A stretch of 64,000 nucleotides of DNA from Myxococcales bacterium (GCA_016717005.1 JADJUF010000039.1:310001-374000), one strand, 5' to 3'; shown: positions 25,526 through 35,735, counted from the first letter of the stretch. Translations and numbers: made by a program. Notes: generated from the letters alone by a model not told the origin.

Positions 25526-26140
25526 GTGCCACATGTTCCCGTCTGGTTTCTCCGTCGTTCCTGGACGTTGCCCATCGCCATCGCCACCGGCGCGCTGACC
25601 GCCGGTGCCACGCTGGCAGCGCTGGCCCCGCGCGCGCGCCTGCCTGACGCGTGCGCCACGACGGTCGAGCTCGACGTCGAGGTCGCGCCGCCGCCACCGC
25701 GCGCGCCCGACGACGCGGCGGGGCCGCTGTGCACGCTGCCCGCGGCGCCCGAGCGACCGGACGCCGCGACCACGGCGCCGGCCGTGGCCGCGTGGCCCGG
25801 CATCACCCGCCTCGACGCCACCCACTACGCCGTCACGCGCGGCGCCCTCGAGCGCGCGCTGGCCGCCCCCCAGCCGCTGCTCCGCGGCGCGCGGATGATC
25901 CCGGCGGTCTCGGACGGTCGGCCGATCGGGATCAAGCTGTTCGCGGTCCGCCCGCAGTCGATCGTCGCGGCGCTGGGGCTCGCCAACGGCGACACGCTGC
26001 GGGCCATCAACGGGGTCGCGCTGATCAGCGCCGACAACGCGCTGGTCGCCTACGGGCGCGTGCGGGCGGTCGAGCGGATCGCGCTCGAGCTGACCCGGCG
26101 CGGCCGGCCGATGACCCTGCACTACCAGATCACCGAGTAG
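25526..26140 (+). CDS. Orphan GspC-like PDZ protein
   Basis: A 204-residue protein with one N-terminal membrane helix (about 12-34), a Pro/Ala-rich linker, and a C-terminal domain (about 95-204). That domain matches the periplasmic end of type II secretion GspC: HYAVTRGALERAL, ARMIPAVSDGRPIGIKLFAV, LGLANGDTLRAINGVAL, and a closing LHYQITE. GspC links the inner-membrane platform to the GspD secretin. No other gsp gene is nearby, so it either serves a distant T2SS or has another role. The GTG start at 25526 is the earliest with a membrane helix following; it is uncertain by a few codons. Confidence 0.75.
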   Translation: MPHVPVWFLRRSWTLPIAIATGALTAGATLAALAPRARLPDACATTVELDVEVAPPPPRAPDDAAGPLCTLPAAPERPDAATTAPAVAAWPGITRLDATHYAVTRGALERALAAPQPLLRGARMIPAVSDGRPIGIKLFAVRPQSIVAALGLANGDTLRAINGVALISADNALVAYGRVRAVERIALELTRRGRPMTLHYQITE

Positions 26141-26169
26141 CGGCGCGCGATCGAGGCCGCCGCGCGCCG
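26141..26169. terminator. 9-bp GC hairpin after the GspC-like gene
   Basis: CGGCGCGCG (26141-26149) pairs perfectly with CGCGCGCCG (26161-26169) across an 11-nt loop, starting right after the TAG. It lies between convergent genes and lacks a U tract. Confidence 0.45.
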
Positions 26170-26193
26170 CGCGCCCGCGGTGGCGACCGCGGG

Positions 26194-28140
26194 CTACCGG
26201 AACACGATCGGCAAGAGCGCGAGCGCCTGGACCCGCTCGTCGCGGAAGCGCGCGACCTGCCGCAGGGTCGCGCCGACGACCGCCGCGACCTCGGGCGAGA
26301 GCTGGCTGGTCGCGTCGAGCAAGGCCGCGGTGCCGACGCTGGCGCCGAGGTGCCCGACGTCGACGTCGCCGATCCGGCCGATCAGATCGCGCAGCGCCAG
26401 CTCGGGCGGGTACACCTCGAGCTCGACGCCCGCGCCGACCTGGCCCAGGTCGCGGGCCGCGGCGACCGCCGCCGCGAGGCCCCCGAGCTCGTCGACCAGG
26501 CCGAGCTGCCGCGCCTGCGCGCCGGTCCAGACCCGGCCCTGCGCGATCGGCTCGATCTCGGCCGGGGTCTTGTTGCGGCCGGCCGCGACCCGGCCGACGA
26601 ACACGCGGTAGGTCGCGTCCATCATCGCCTGGACCGCGACCTTCTCGTCGGCGGTCCACGGGTCGAGGCTGGCGAACATGGTCGCGCGCTTGCCGCGCCC
26701 CATCGGGTACGTGGTCACGCCCAGCTTGGCCAGCGCCGGCCCCGGCGCCAGCTTGCCGCCGACGACGCCGATCGAGCCGGTCAGGGTGTCGGGCTGCGCG
26801 AAGATCTTGGTCGCGCCGGCGGCGATGTAGTAGCCGCCCGACGCCGCGACGTCGCTCATCGACACGACCACCGGCTTCTTGGCCTTGATCTCGGCGACCG
26901 CGTGCCAGATCAGCTCCGACGCGAGCGCGCTGCCGCCGCCCGAGTCGATCCGGATCACGACCGCCTTGACGTGGTCGTCCGCGGCCAGCACCCGCAGGGT
27001 CGGCACCAGCGTGCGCGACGCGATCTGCTGGCGCGCGCCCATGATGCCGTCGCCGCCGCCGTCGACGACGTCGCCGAGCGCGTACACCAGGGCGACGTGA
27101 TCGGTGGTCGAGCGATCGGCCGGGACCGCGCCGATGAAGCGCGCCAGCTTGACCATCGCGGCGGTGTCGTCGTCCTTGGCCTCGACGCCGATGCGCGTCC
27201 ACGGCTGACCGAGGCCGTCGCGGAACGCCTCGAACGGCGTGACCTCGTCGACCAGCCCGGCCGCGAGCGCGCGCTCGGCCGGGAACAGCCCCTCGTCGAT
27301 GCGCTCCCTGACCGCGTCGGGCGACAGCGCCGGGCGGCTCTCGCTGACCATCGCGACCATCGTCTGGTAGCGCTGATCGAGGATCGCGCCGAGGACCTCC
27401 TCCATCTCCTTCGACGGCCGGTCCCGGGTCAGCGGCTCGGCCGCGCCCTTGTAGGCGCCGACGTGCAGGAAGTCGGCGGTGACGCCGATCCGATCGAGCA
27501 GGCCCTTGAGGTGGACCGGCATCGCCGACGGGCCCATCAGCATCACGTCGCCGGTGGGCGCCAGCGCGATGCGATCGCACGCGGCCAGCACCAGGTAGCT
27601 CGCGGTGGCCGCACCCTCGGTGTGGCAGTAGAGCTTCTTGCCCTTGGCGCGCCAGGCGCCGATCGCCGCGCGCAGCTCGGCCAGGTCGGGCAGCGACGCG
27701 CCGACGCCGTCGACCCGCAGCACCAGGCCGGTGAGGGTGGCGTCGTCGGCGAGGCGCGCCAGCCGCTCGGTGAACGGCAAGAGCGGGATCACGTCGTCGG
27801 AGCCGGTCCACGAGTACGACTTGAGCTCGCCGAACGAGCCCGCCAGCACCATCACGCCCAGGTGCGGCTGGTCCGCGGCGTACCCGGGGCTCGCGTCGGG
27901 CGCGTCGTAGGGCCCGGGCCGCTTGAGGTTCTCGACGACGTTCTTGATCATCGCCAGCGGATCGCCGAGGCCCGGCATGCTCGGGCTCGCGCTGCCGGGC
28001 GCGTCACCGCTGGCGCCGCCCGCGGCCGCGCTGGCCCACGGATCGTCGGCCTGGGTCGGCGCCGCCCACTGCGGCTTGTCGTGCGCCTTGCACGCCAGCA
28101 GCAGCAGCGCGGCGAGCGCGAATGGGGACCTCGTACGCAT
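26194..28140 (-). CDS. sppA: Signal peptide peptidase SppA-like S49 protease (lipoprotein)
   Basis: A 648-residue double-domain S49 protease that should cleave remnant signal peptides in the membrane. The start at ATG 28140 gives a lipobox (LLLLAC); GAGGAG just upstream acts as ribosome site, and an in-frame ATG 30 bp further up would put the signal too deep. The first half carries the general-base lysine region (HVGAYKGAAEPLTRD). The second half carries the nucleophile in SDVAASGGYYIAAGA and the TGSIGV motif. This is the long E. coli-like form, unusual in being a lipoprotein instead of having an N-terminal transmembrane helix. Confidence 0.9.
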   Translation of the reverse strand: MRTRSPFALAALLLLACKAHDKPQWAAPTQADDPWASAAAGGASGDAPGSASPSMPGLGDPLAMIKNVVENLKRPGPYDAPDASPGYAADQPHLGVMVLAGSFGELKSYSWTGSDDVIPLLPFTERLARLADDATLTGLVLRVDGVGASLPDLAELRAAIGAWRAKGKKLYCHTEGAATASYLVLAACDRIALAPTGDVMLMGPSAMPVHLKGLLDRIGVTADFLHVGAYKGAAEPLTRDRPSKEMEEVLGAILDQRYQTMVAMVSESRPALSPDAVRERIDEGLFPAERALAAGLVDEVTPFEAFRDGLGQPWTRIGVEAKDDDTAAMVKLARFIGAVPADRSTTDHVALVYALGDVVDGGGDGIMGARQQIASRTLVPTLRVLAADDHVKAVVIRIDSGGGSALASELIWHAVAEIKAKKPVVVSMSDVAASGGYYIAAGATKIFAQPDTLTGSIGVVGGKLAPGPALAKLGVTTYPMGRGKRATMFASLDPWTADEKVAVQAMMDATYRVFVGRVAAGRNKTPAEIEPIAQGRVWTGAQARQLGLVDELGGLAAAVAAARDLGQVGAGVELEVYPPELALRDLIGRIGDVDVGHLGASVGTAALLDATSQLSPEVAAVVGATLRQVARFRDERVQALALLPIVFR

Positions 28141-28207
28141 GGGAGCTCCTCGAGCAGGGGTCATGAGCATCGACCCGCGCCGCGCGATCGCGCGCCCGAG
28201 CGCTCGA

Positions 28208-30691
28208 TCACGGCGAGGTCGGTGGCGTGTCGCTGCCGCCCGGCGGCGGCGGCGGCGGATCAGGCTTGTCGGGCGGCGGCGGGTTCGAGCCCGCGCCGGA
28301 GCCGGTGCCCGTGCCAGCGCCGGTGCCCGAGCCTGACCCGTTCTCGGGCGGCGTCGGCCCGCTGCCTCCGCCGGAGAGGCGGTCGAGCTGGCGCTTGATG
28401 CGATCGTCGTTCGGGTAGATCTCGAGGTAGCGCTTGTAGGCCTCGATCGCGAGATCCGCGCGGCCCTGCTGCTGGTAGGCCTCGGCCACGCCGCGCAGCG
28501 CGTCCTTGTTGCGCGGCGACAGCGCCAGCGCGGTCCGGAACTTCGACTGCGCCGACGCGAACTGCTTGGCGTCGATGTGGCAGTAGCCCATGCCGATCAG
28601 CGCCTCGACCCCGGCGGGGCGCTCGTCGAGCGCCTTGGTGTAGTACGGCATCGCCTGGCCGCAGTCGACCTCGGCGAGCTTGTCGGCCTTGGCGACGAGG
28701 CGGTCGTAGGGATCGCCCGAGCCGCTCGGCACCGACACGCCGCTCGAGCCGCTCGAGCCTCCGGACGAGCCCGAGCCCGAGCCGCTCGAGCCACCCGACG
28801 AGCCCGAGCCCACGCCGGCGTCCACCTCGGGCGGCATCGGATCGGTCGCGTCGACGCCGCTGACCTTGGCCATGAGCGCCTTGGCGCCGGCGTGGTCGGG
28901 CGAGATCGCCAGCACCGAGTCCACCGCCCCGCGGGCGTCCTCGTTCTTGTCGGTCGCGGCGGCCAGGCGCGCCGCCAGCCAGCGGCCGCGCACGTCGCCC
29001 GAGGTCTCGAGCGCGCCGACGCCGCTGTCGGCGGTCGCGATCAGCGTCGCCGCGCGGGCGTAGTCCTTGTCGCGCAGCGCGACCTGCGCGTCGACCAGCG
29101 TCAGCTCGTGCGCGTCGTCGTCGCTGGGGGTGCCGGCCCGGGCCGCGTCGAGGTAGCGGACCAGGTCCTTGCGGTTCTTGCCCTGCAGCCGCAGCACGTC
29201 GGCCATCGCGATGTTGGCGAGCACCGCCGCGGCGGCGTCGCTGCCGGCGGCCTTGATCGCGCGCTGGGCCAGCGCCAGCGCGGTCAGGGTCAGCTTGCGC
29301 CGCTCCTCGCGGACCTTGTCGGCGGTCTTGCGATCGGTCGCGAACCCGGCCTCGTCCTCGAGGATCTGCGCCTGCGCGGTGATCAAGCGGGCGCGCAGGC
29401 CCAGCGTCGCGGCGTCGTCGCCCGCGCTCGTCAGGCTCCGCTCGGCCGCGATCAGCGCCGGGGCGGCGTCGCGGGCCAGCTCGGCCCGGGCGGTCTCGAG
29501 CAGCTCCGACCCGCCGCCGGCGTCGCCACCGGCGGGACCGGCGTCGATCGTCGCGACCGCCACGCCGGCGTCGCCCGCGGCCACGGCGGTGCCAGCGCCG
29601 GCGTCGCCCGCCTTCTTGGGCGGCCGCAGGAACGCGAAGTAGACGATGGCGGCGGCGGCGCCGATCACCACCAGCGAGCCCAGGGCGATCCACAGGCCCA
29701 CGCCGCTCTTCTTGCGGGGCACGTCGGCGAACGGATCGAAGCTGGCGTCGACGTCGGACGCCATCGACCGACGGCCGGCGGTGAACGCGGCGTCCTCGGC
29801 CGCCTGGGGCCGCACCACGCCGCCAAAGGCTTCGGACGCGGCGTTGGTCGACGGCCGCACGGCGCCGCCGCTCGGCCCGCTCGGACCGTCGGCCGAGTGG
29901 GCCAGCGGCGCGACCGAGTCGTTCGCCCAGCCGCCGGTGGCCTGCGGGCTCGGCGGCGGCGGCGCGACCGCCATCATCGGCCCCGGGGTCGGCGGGGGCG
30001 CGGGCAGCGGCGGCCCCGGGACCATCACCGGCACGACCGGGCGCGGCGGCGGCGGCGGCCCCGGCGGGGCGGGCAGCGGCGGCGCCGGACGGCTGGGCGC
30101 GCGCACGGGCTCGACCACGGTCTCGCGCTCGGTGGCCTTGACCGCGCCCATGCCGGCGACGGTCTGGCGCGCGTCCACCGCCGGGAGGCGCGGCGGCGTG
30201 ATCTGCCCGGAGTCCGACCGCGCGCTGCGGGCCTGCTCGGCGACCACGAAGAACGACGCGAGCTCGGCGATGTCGCCGAGGCGCTTCCAGGTCTTGCCGC
30301 TGCGGGAGATCATCGACTCGCGCGACACCGAGCCGGCGATGATCCACTGCTGCAGCGTGGCCAGCTCGCGGCACGACCGGGTCTCGCCGTTGTCGAGCCG
30401 GATGATCCAGTTGCGCTCGCCGTCACCGACCGTCACCGGCCCCGAGGCGGTCTGGGCCCGGGGCTCGGGCACGCCGCGGCCGTGCGGCCCGCTCTGGGTC
30501 GCCGATCGGGCCGGCGGCGGCGCGCTCGGCGACGGCTGGCGCGTGGTCGGGATCCCGTTCTGGGTCTGCGACCGCTTGCGGATCTTGAACATGTGCCCGC
30601 AGGTCGTGCACTTGACCGTGACGCCACCTGGCTTCAGGCGAGCTTCATCGAGCTCGTACTCGGTCTGGCACTTCTCGCAGCGAACGTCCAT
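28208..30691 (-). CDS. MJ0042 zinc-ribbon / GYF-like / TPR membrane protein
   Basis: An 827-residue protein. Residues 1-40 form an MJ0042-type zinc ribbon (CEKCQTEYELD, CTTCGHMFKI). Residues 90-155 form a small domain seen in myxobacterial proteins (WIIRLDNGETRSCRELATL, WKRLGDIAEL). A Pro-rich stretch leads to one transmembrane helix near 340-360 (WIALGSLVVIGAAAAIVYF), then Ala-rich helices, a Ser/Gly linker, and TPR motifs at about 690-790 (PYYTKALDERP, IGMGYCHIDAKQFASAQSKF). The tail is Gly/Ser/Pro-rich. It is probably a scaffold with a cytoplasmic sensor end. It lies 67 bp upstream of sppA on the same strand. Confidence 0.85.
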   Translation of the reverse strand: MDVRCEKCQTEYELDEARLKPGGVTVKCTTCGHMFKIRKRSQTQNGIPTTRQPSPSAPPPARSATQSGPHGRGVPEPRAQTASGPVTVGDGERNWIIRLDNGETRSCRELATLQQWIIAGSVSRESMISRSGKTWKRLGDIAELASFFVVAEQARSARSDSGQITPPRLPAVDARQTVAGMGAVKATERETVVEPVRAPSRPAPPLPAPPGPPPPPRPVVPVMVPGPPLPAPPPTPGPMMAVAPPPPSPQATGGWANDSVAPLAHSADGPSGPSGGAVRPSTNAASEAFGGVVRPQAAEDAAFTAGRRSMASDVDASFDPFADVPRKKSGVGLWIALGSLVVIGAAAAIVYFAFLRPPKKAGDAGAGTAVAAGDAGVAVATIDAGPAGGDAGGGSELLETARAELARDAAPALIAAERSLTSAGDDAATLGLRARLITAQAQILEDEAGFATDRKTADKVREERRKLTLTALALAQRAIKAAGSDAAAAVLANIAMADVLRLQGKNRKDLVRYLDAARAGTPSDDDAHELTLVDAQVALRDKDYARAATLIATADSGVGALETSGDVRGRWLAARLAAATDKNEDARGAVDSVLAISPDHAGAKALMAKVSGVDATDPMPPEVDAGVGSGSSGGSSGSGSGSSGGSSGSSGVSVPSGSGDPYDRLVAKADKLAEVDCGQAMPYYTKALDERPAGVEALIGMGYCHIDAKQFASAQSKFRTALALSPRNKDALRGVAEAYQQQGRADLAIEAYKRYLEIYPNDDRIKRQLDRLSGGGSGPTPPENGSGSGTGAGTGTGSGAGSNPPPPDKPDPPPPPPGGSDTPPTSP

Positions 30692-30789
30692 CGCGGGATT
30701 GGGCTCCGCATCGCTTCTAACACGGCGCCGACGGCAATTCTATGGCGGGCGGGCATGGCCGGCGGCCCCCCCTCGGCGGGCGCCGGTGG

Positions 30790-30795
30790 TACCCT
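30790..30795 (+). promoter_or_regulatory. Putative -10 box TACCCT
   Basis: TACCCT, 6 nt before the GTG start at 30802. It decides the start of the PilZ gene, since the upstream in-frame ATG at 30742 lies before the box. Confidence 0.5.
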
Positions 30796-30801
30796 GGCGC
30801 C

Positions 30802-31170
30802 GTGAGTCCGCCCGGCACTCCCCGTGACGGCGAGCGCGTCGCCCTCGACGCCTTCGTCAAGGCCGCCGCCGGTGACACCGAGCTGGTGTTCCGGGTCCGC
30901 GACCTGTCGCGCTCGGGCCTGTTCCTCTACACCCGCGTCGCCCGCACCTACCCGTTCCGCCCGGGCACGACCCTGTCGATCGAGCTGTTCGACTTCGACC
31001 AGACGCTCACGCTCAAGGTGGTCGTGGCCCGCGTGGTCGAGCCCGGCAGCCCCGAGTCCGAGACCTCGCCGACCGGCTTCGGCGTGCGCATCGTCGACGC
31101 CGATCCCGCGACCCGCACCCGGCTCGAGGCCCTGATCGACCGGATCAAGGCCGGCGACACGATCTACTGA
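30802..31170 (+). CDS. PilZ-domain protein
   Basis: A 122-residue single-domain PilZ protein, a class that often binds cyclic di-GMP. The N-terminal arginine segment is RDGERVALDAFV and the second motif reads DLSRSGLFL (D/NxSxxG), followed by beta strands TLSIELF, LTLKVVVARV and GFGVRIVD. The first motif departs from the strict RxxxR, so c-di-GMP binding is uncertain. The start is chosen at GTG 30802 from the -10 box position. Confidence 0.85.
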   Translation: MSPPGTPRDGERVALDAFVKAAAGDTELVFRVRDLSRSGLFLYTRVARTYPFRPGTTLSIELFDFDQTLTLKVVVARVVEPGSPESETSPTGFGVRIVDADPATRTRLEALIDRIKAGDTIY

Positions 31171-31183
31171 CGGCGCACAGGCT

Positions 31184-31228
31184 CCGGGCGCGCGCCGTCC
31201 CGTGCCGCGCCGCCGTGCGCGCGCCCGG
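31184..31228. terminator. 12-bp inverted repeat between convergent pilZ-like and VWA genes
   Basis: CCGGGCGCGCGC (31184-31195) is a perfect reverse complement of GCGCGCGCCCGG (31217-31228), with a 21-nt loop. The position 14 bp after the PilZ stop suggests a bidirectional terminator, though U tracts are absent. Confidence 0.5.
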
Positions 31229-31287
31229 CCCGACCCGGTCGGCCACCGCCTCGTCGTCGACGACGCCCCGGGGTGGGCGCGGTGCGG

Positions 31288-32907
31288 TCAGCGCGCGACC
31301 ACGGTGGCGGCCGGCTCGCCGCGCAGGCTCCGGGCGCGCTCGATCAGCTCGACCAGCTCGCGGCGGTCGGCGTCGCCGGCGGCGGTCGCGCGGGCGACGG
31401 CGGCGATCTTCGCCAGCGACCAGCGCTGCGCGTCCTCGGCGCCGCGCAGCACGTCGGCGAAGCCCGCGACCGCGACCGCGAACCGGAAGTCGGCCGGCGC
31501 GGTGTCGAAGCTCGCGGCCGGGCCGGTCGGCATCGCGAACGCCTCCTCGGTGGCGCGGTCGCCGTCGGGGGCCTTGGAGCGGATCCGGACCGTGCCCAGC
31601 GGCGTGGTCTGGCGCGCCCGCGGGGTCAGCGCGACCTCGTACAGCGCGGTCACCTGGTGCCCGGCCCCGACCTCGCCGGCGTCGACCGCGTCGACGCGGA
31701 AGTCGGCGTCCGCGATGTCGCGGTTCTCGTACCCGAGCAGGCGGTAGCGCGCGACCACGGCGGGATCGAAGTCGACCTGGAGCTTCACGTCCTTGGCCGC
31801 GACCTCGAGCATCGCCACCAGATCGCGCGTGAACAGCTGCGTGGAGGCGGCCGGGGAGTCGACGTAGTAGTTGTTGCCGTTGCCGCGATCGCCGAGCTGC
31901 TCCATGAGGTCGGCGCGGTAGTTGCCCATGCCGAAGCCGATCGTCGACAGCGTCACGCCGGCGCGCTTGCCGGCGTCGATGATCTTGAGCATGGCGTCGA
32001 GCGAGCTGGGGCCGACGTTGGCGTCGCCGTCGGACAGCACGATCACGCGGCTCTGGCGCCCGCGGCCGAGCCCGCGCTGGGCCTCGGCGTAGGCCAGCTC
32101 CAGCCCCGAGCCCATCGCGGTCGAGCCGCCGGCGGTGAGGCGCCCGATGCCGGCCAGGATCGCCTGGTGGTCGCTGCCGCGGGTCGCCTTGAGCGCGACG
32201 TCGGTGGCGCCGGCGTAGGTCACGAGCGCGACCGAGTCGTCGGGGCCGAGCGAGCGCACGAGCGTGCGCAGCGAGTCCTGGGCCAGCCCGAGCTTGTCGG
32301 GCGAGCTCATCGAGCCCGACACGTCGACCAGGAACACCAGGTTCATCGGCGCGCGCTGGGCGTTGGTCATGGCCGCGGTCGCGACGCCGACCCGCACGAT
32401 GTGGTGGCGCGGATCGAACGGCGACGGCGCCGCGTCCATGACGACCGCGAACGGCGAGCCTGCGCGCGGCGTGGCGAAGCGGTACTTGAAGAAGTTGACG
32501 AACTCCTCGACCCGCACCGCGTCGGGCGGCGGCAGGCTGCCGCCCTGGAGCGCGCGGCGCGCGTAGGTGTACGCGGCGGTGTCGACGTCGGCGGCGAAGG
32601 TCGACAGGTGATCGCGCGAGGTCTCGATCCACGGGTTGACGCCGGCCGACGCGTGGGTGTCGCCGGTGGGCGTCTCGACGACCGCGGCGGCGACCGGCGC
32701 CGCCGTCGGCGTCGCCACGATCGCCGGGGCCGGCGTGACCGGCGCGGCCGGCGCGGCGACCTGCGCGGCGACCTCGGCCGGCATCGGCGGCGGCGGCGGC
32801 GGCGAGGTCGCCACCTGGACCATCGAGCCAGCGGGCGGCTTGGCCATCGCGCTGCAACCAGCGACGACGGCGAGGAGTGAACACGACACGAGGGCGCGGG
32901 CGCGCAT
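31288..32907 (-). CDS. VWA-domain lipoprotein (YfbK-like)
   Basis: A 539-residue lipoprotein (lipobox VVAGC near residue 17). Its layout is a Pro-rich linker, a conserved region with DVDTAAYTYARRAL and VEEFVNFFKYRF, a von Willebrand A domain (about 190-370) with intact MIDAS DVSGSMSS and SDGDANVG, and a C-terminal DUF3520-type region (KLQVDFDPAVVARYRLLGYENR). This is the YfbK/Ca-activated-chloride-channel-like arrangement; the function in bacteria is unknown. The start at ATG 32907 follows a strong GGAGG site and not a TANNNT box, so a longer 5' leader is expected. Confidence 0.9.
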   Translation of the reverse strand: MRARALVSCSLLAVVAGCSAMAKPPAGSMVQVATSPPPPPPMPAEVAAQVAAPAAPVTPAPAIVATPTAAPVAAAVVETPTGDTHASAGVNPWIETSRDHLSTFAADVDTAAYTYARRALQGGSLPPPDAVRVEEFVNFFKYRFATPRAGSPFAVVMDAAPSPFDPRHHIVRVGVATAAMTNAQRAPMNLVFLVDVSGSMSSPDKLGLAQDSLRTLVRSLGPDDSVALVTYAGATDVALKATRGSDHQAILAGIGRLTAGGSTAMGSGLELAYAEAQRGLGRGRQSRVIVLSDGDANVGPSSLDAMLKIIDAGKRAGVTLSTIGFGMGNYRADLMEQLGDRGNGNNYYVDSPAASTQLFTRDLVAMLEVAAKDVKLQVDFDPAVVARYRLLGYENRDIADADFRVDAVDAGEVGAGHQVTALYEVALTPRARQTTPLGTVRIRSKAPDGDRATEEAFAMPTGPAASFDTAPADFRFAVAVAGFADVLRGAEDAQRWSLAKIAAVARATAAGDADRRELVELIERARSLRGEPAATVVAR

Positions 32908-33049
32908 GGGGAGACCTCCGATGAGGGGGGGCCGCGCGCGCACGGTCGGCGGCGCGCGGTGCCGGACCGCGACACCCGTCGCGGGTCCAGCCGGACGCCC
33001 CAGTAACGCCGGCGCGCGCCCGCGCTTACGGCCGCGCGCCGCACGCATC

Positions 33050-33055
33050 TATAGT
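33050..33055 (+). promoter_or_regulatory. Putative -10 box TATAGT
   Basis: TATAGT, 6 nt before ATG 33062 of the SDR gene, near-identical in layout to the DUF362 promoter at 18254. Confidence 0.55.
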
Positions 33056-33061
33056 GACGCC

Positions 33062-33832
33062 ATGCCCCCGTCGCCCTGGCAGCTCCACGATCGCACCGCC
33101 GTCGTCACCGGCGCCACCCGCGGCATCGGCCGGGCCATCGCCGAGGAGCTGCTCGGCCTCGGCGCGACCGTGCTGGTGGTGGCGCGCTCGCCCGACGACG
33201 TGACCGCCACGGTCGAGGCGCTCGGTCCCCGGGCCGCCGGCGTCGTCGCCGACGTCACCACCGTCGCCGGGCGCGCCGCGATCGTCGCCGCGGTCGAGGC
33301 CCGCGGCCCGCTGCACGTGCTCGTGCACAACGCCGGCACCAACGTGCGCGGCAAGCTGACCAGCTACGACGACGCCACGATCGAGCGCCTGCTCGCGCTC
33401 AACCTGACCGCGCCGCTCTTGCTGTCGCGCGCGCTGCACCCGGCCCTGCGCGCGGCCGGCGACGCCAGCGTGATCCACGTCGGCTCGGTCGCCGGCCAGA
33501 TCGCGCTGCCGACCGGCGTCGCCTACGCCGCCGCCAAGGCCGGGCTCGGCCAGGTCGCGCGCACGCTCGCGCTCGAGTGGGCCGCCGACGGCATCCGCGT
33601 CAACACGGTCGCGCCCTGGTACACGCGTACGCCGCTGGTCGAGCCGGTGCTCGCCCGGCCCGAGGCGCTCGCCGCGATCCTCGCGCGCACGCCGCTCGGT
33701 CGCATCGCCGAGCCGCGCGAGGTCGCCGCGGCGGTCGCGTTCCTGGCCATGCCGGCGGCGAGCTACGTCACCGGCCAGCACCTCGCGGTCGACGGCGGCA
33801 TGACGATCCAGGGGCTGCCCGCGCTGCCGTGA
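33062..33832 (+). CDS. Short-chain dehydrogenase/reductase
   Basis: A 256-residue classical SDR of the tropinone-reductase-like/FabG-like group, an NAD(P)-dependent oxidoreductase. Visible are the cofactor motif TGATRGIG, NAG, the catalytic Ser (HVGSVAGQ), YAAAK, and the C-terminal VDGGM typical of complete members. The residue after TGATRG favours NADP(H), by family habit only. The substrate is unknown. It is preceded by a near-consensus TATAGT. Confidence 0.93.
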   Translation: MPPSPWQLHDRTAVVTGATRGIGRAIAEELLGLGATVLVVARSPDDVTATVEALGPRAAGVVADVTTVAGRAAIVAAVEARGPLHVLVHNAGTNVRGKLTSYDDATIERLLALNLTAPLLLSRALHPALRAAGDASVIHVGSVAGQIALPTGVAYAAAKAGLGQVARTLALEWAADGIRVNTVAPWYTRTPLVEPVLARPEALAAILARTPLGRIAEPREVAAAVAFLAMPAASYVTGQHLAVDGGMTIQGLPALP

Positions 33833-34101
33833 CCGGCGCGCGCGGGCCCGCCGCCGCGCGCGTCAGCGGCTCAGGGCTTGTAGTTTCTCCGTCGGCACCG
33901 GCCCACGCGCCGGGAGTTTCGCGTCTCGGAGGGAGGCTCGTCGGGCTTGCCCCGACGAGGGAGGGCTGGCGACGGGCGTCCCTGGAAACACAGGGCCTGT
34001 AAGTCTTTCGGCGGAGAACTCTGGCGCGGTGAGCCAGGCGATCGGATCGCTGGTGCACCGAAGGCCGGCGACCACCGAACCTCGAAGAGACTTACAAGCG
34101 C
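33833..34101. repeat. Repeat-rich intergenic element (copy B)
   Basis: This gap between convergent genes contains a perfect 9-bp hairpin (33937-33945 with 33951-33959). It also holds three related 19-nt motifs: GGGCTTGTAGTTTCTCCG near 33874, GGGCCTGTAAGTCTTTCGG near 33993, and an inverted GCGCTTGTAAGTCTCTTCG near 34083-34101. The part 33866-33985 resembles the gap at about 1081-1195. No gene is supported. It looks like a small noncoding mobile or dispersed element with terminal inverted motifs. Confidence 0.5.
33937..33959. terminator. 9-bp hairpin in intergenic element
   Basis: CTCGTCGGG and CCCGACGAG flank the 5-nt loop CTTGC: a perfect stem between the convergent SDR and kamA-like genes. 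It could be a terminator or a structural part of the repeat. Confidence 0.5.
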
Positions 34102-35535
<1,434 letters not shown>

Positions 35536-35604
35536 GGGAACTCCGTGACTGCGAGGAACACCGCGCTGCGCATCGGCAGCGGCGCGAGAACGTGCGAAGG
35601 CGTC

Positions 35605-35658
35605 TCAGGCCGCGCGGACGTCGGGCATGTGCGGGACCGAGCCGTTGCAGTACCACAT
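35605..35658 (-). CDS. Putative 17-residue leader or peptide ORF upstream of the KamA-like gene
   Basis: A very short ORF, MWYCNGSVPHMPDVRAA, ending 69 bp before the KamA-like ATG. Every codon ends in G or C although first and second positions are A/T-rich (ATG TGG TAC TGC AAC), which is the host coding pattern. A promoter-like TTGCCT-16 nt-TATGAT places the likely transcript start 2-3 nt before this ATG, so it would be the first thing translated on the kamA-like message. It could be a regulatory leader peptide or a peptide substrate of the radical SAM enzyme. Neither is proven. Confidence 0.45.
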   Translation of the reverse strand: MWYCNGSVPHMPDVRAA

Positions 35659-35667
35659 GGTGGTCGC

Positions 35668-35695
35668 ATCATATGCGAGCGCGCGGTCAAGGCAA
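35668..35695 (-). promoter_or_regulatory. Promoter of the short ORF / KamA-like unit
   Basis: On the minus strand, TTGCCT and TATGAT are separated by 16 bp. TATGAT lies 9 nt before the short ORF at 35658. This is the best full -35/-10 pair I see in the window. Confidence 0.5.
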
Positions 35696-35735
35696 GCGCT
35701 AGCGCTCGGACTGCGCGCTCGATCGGCGCCCGGGA

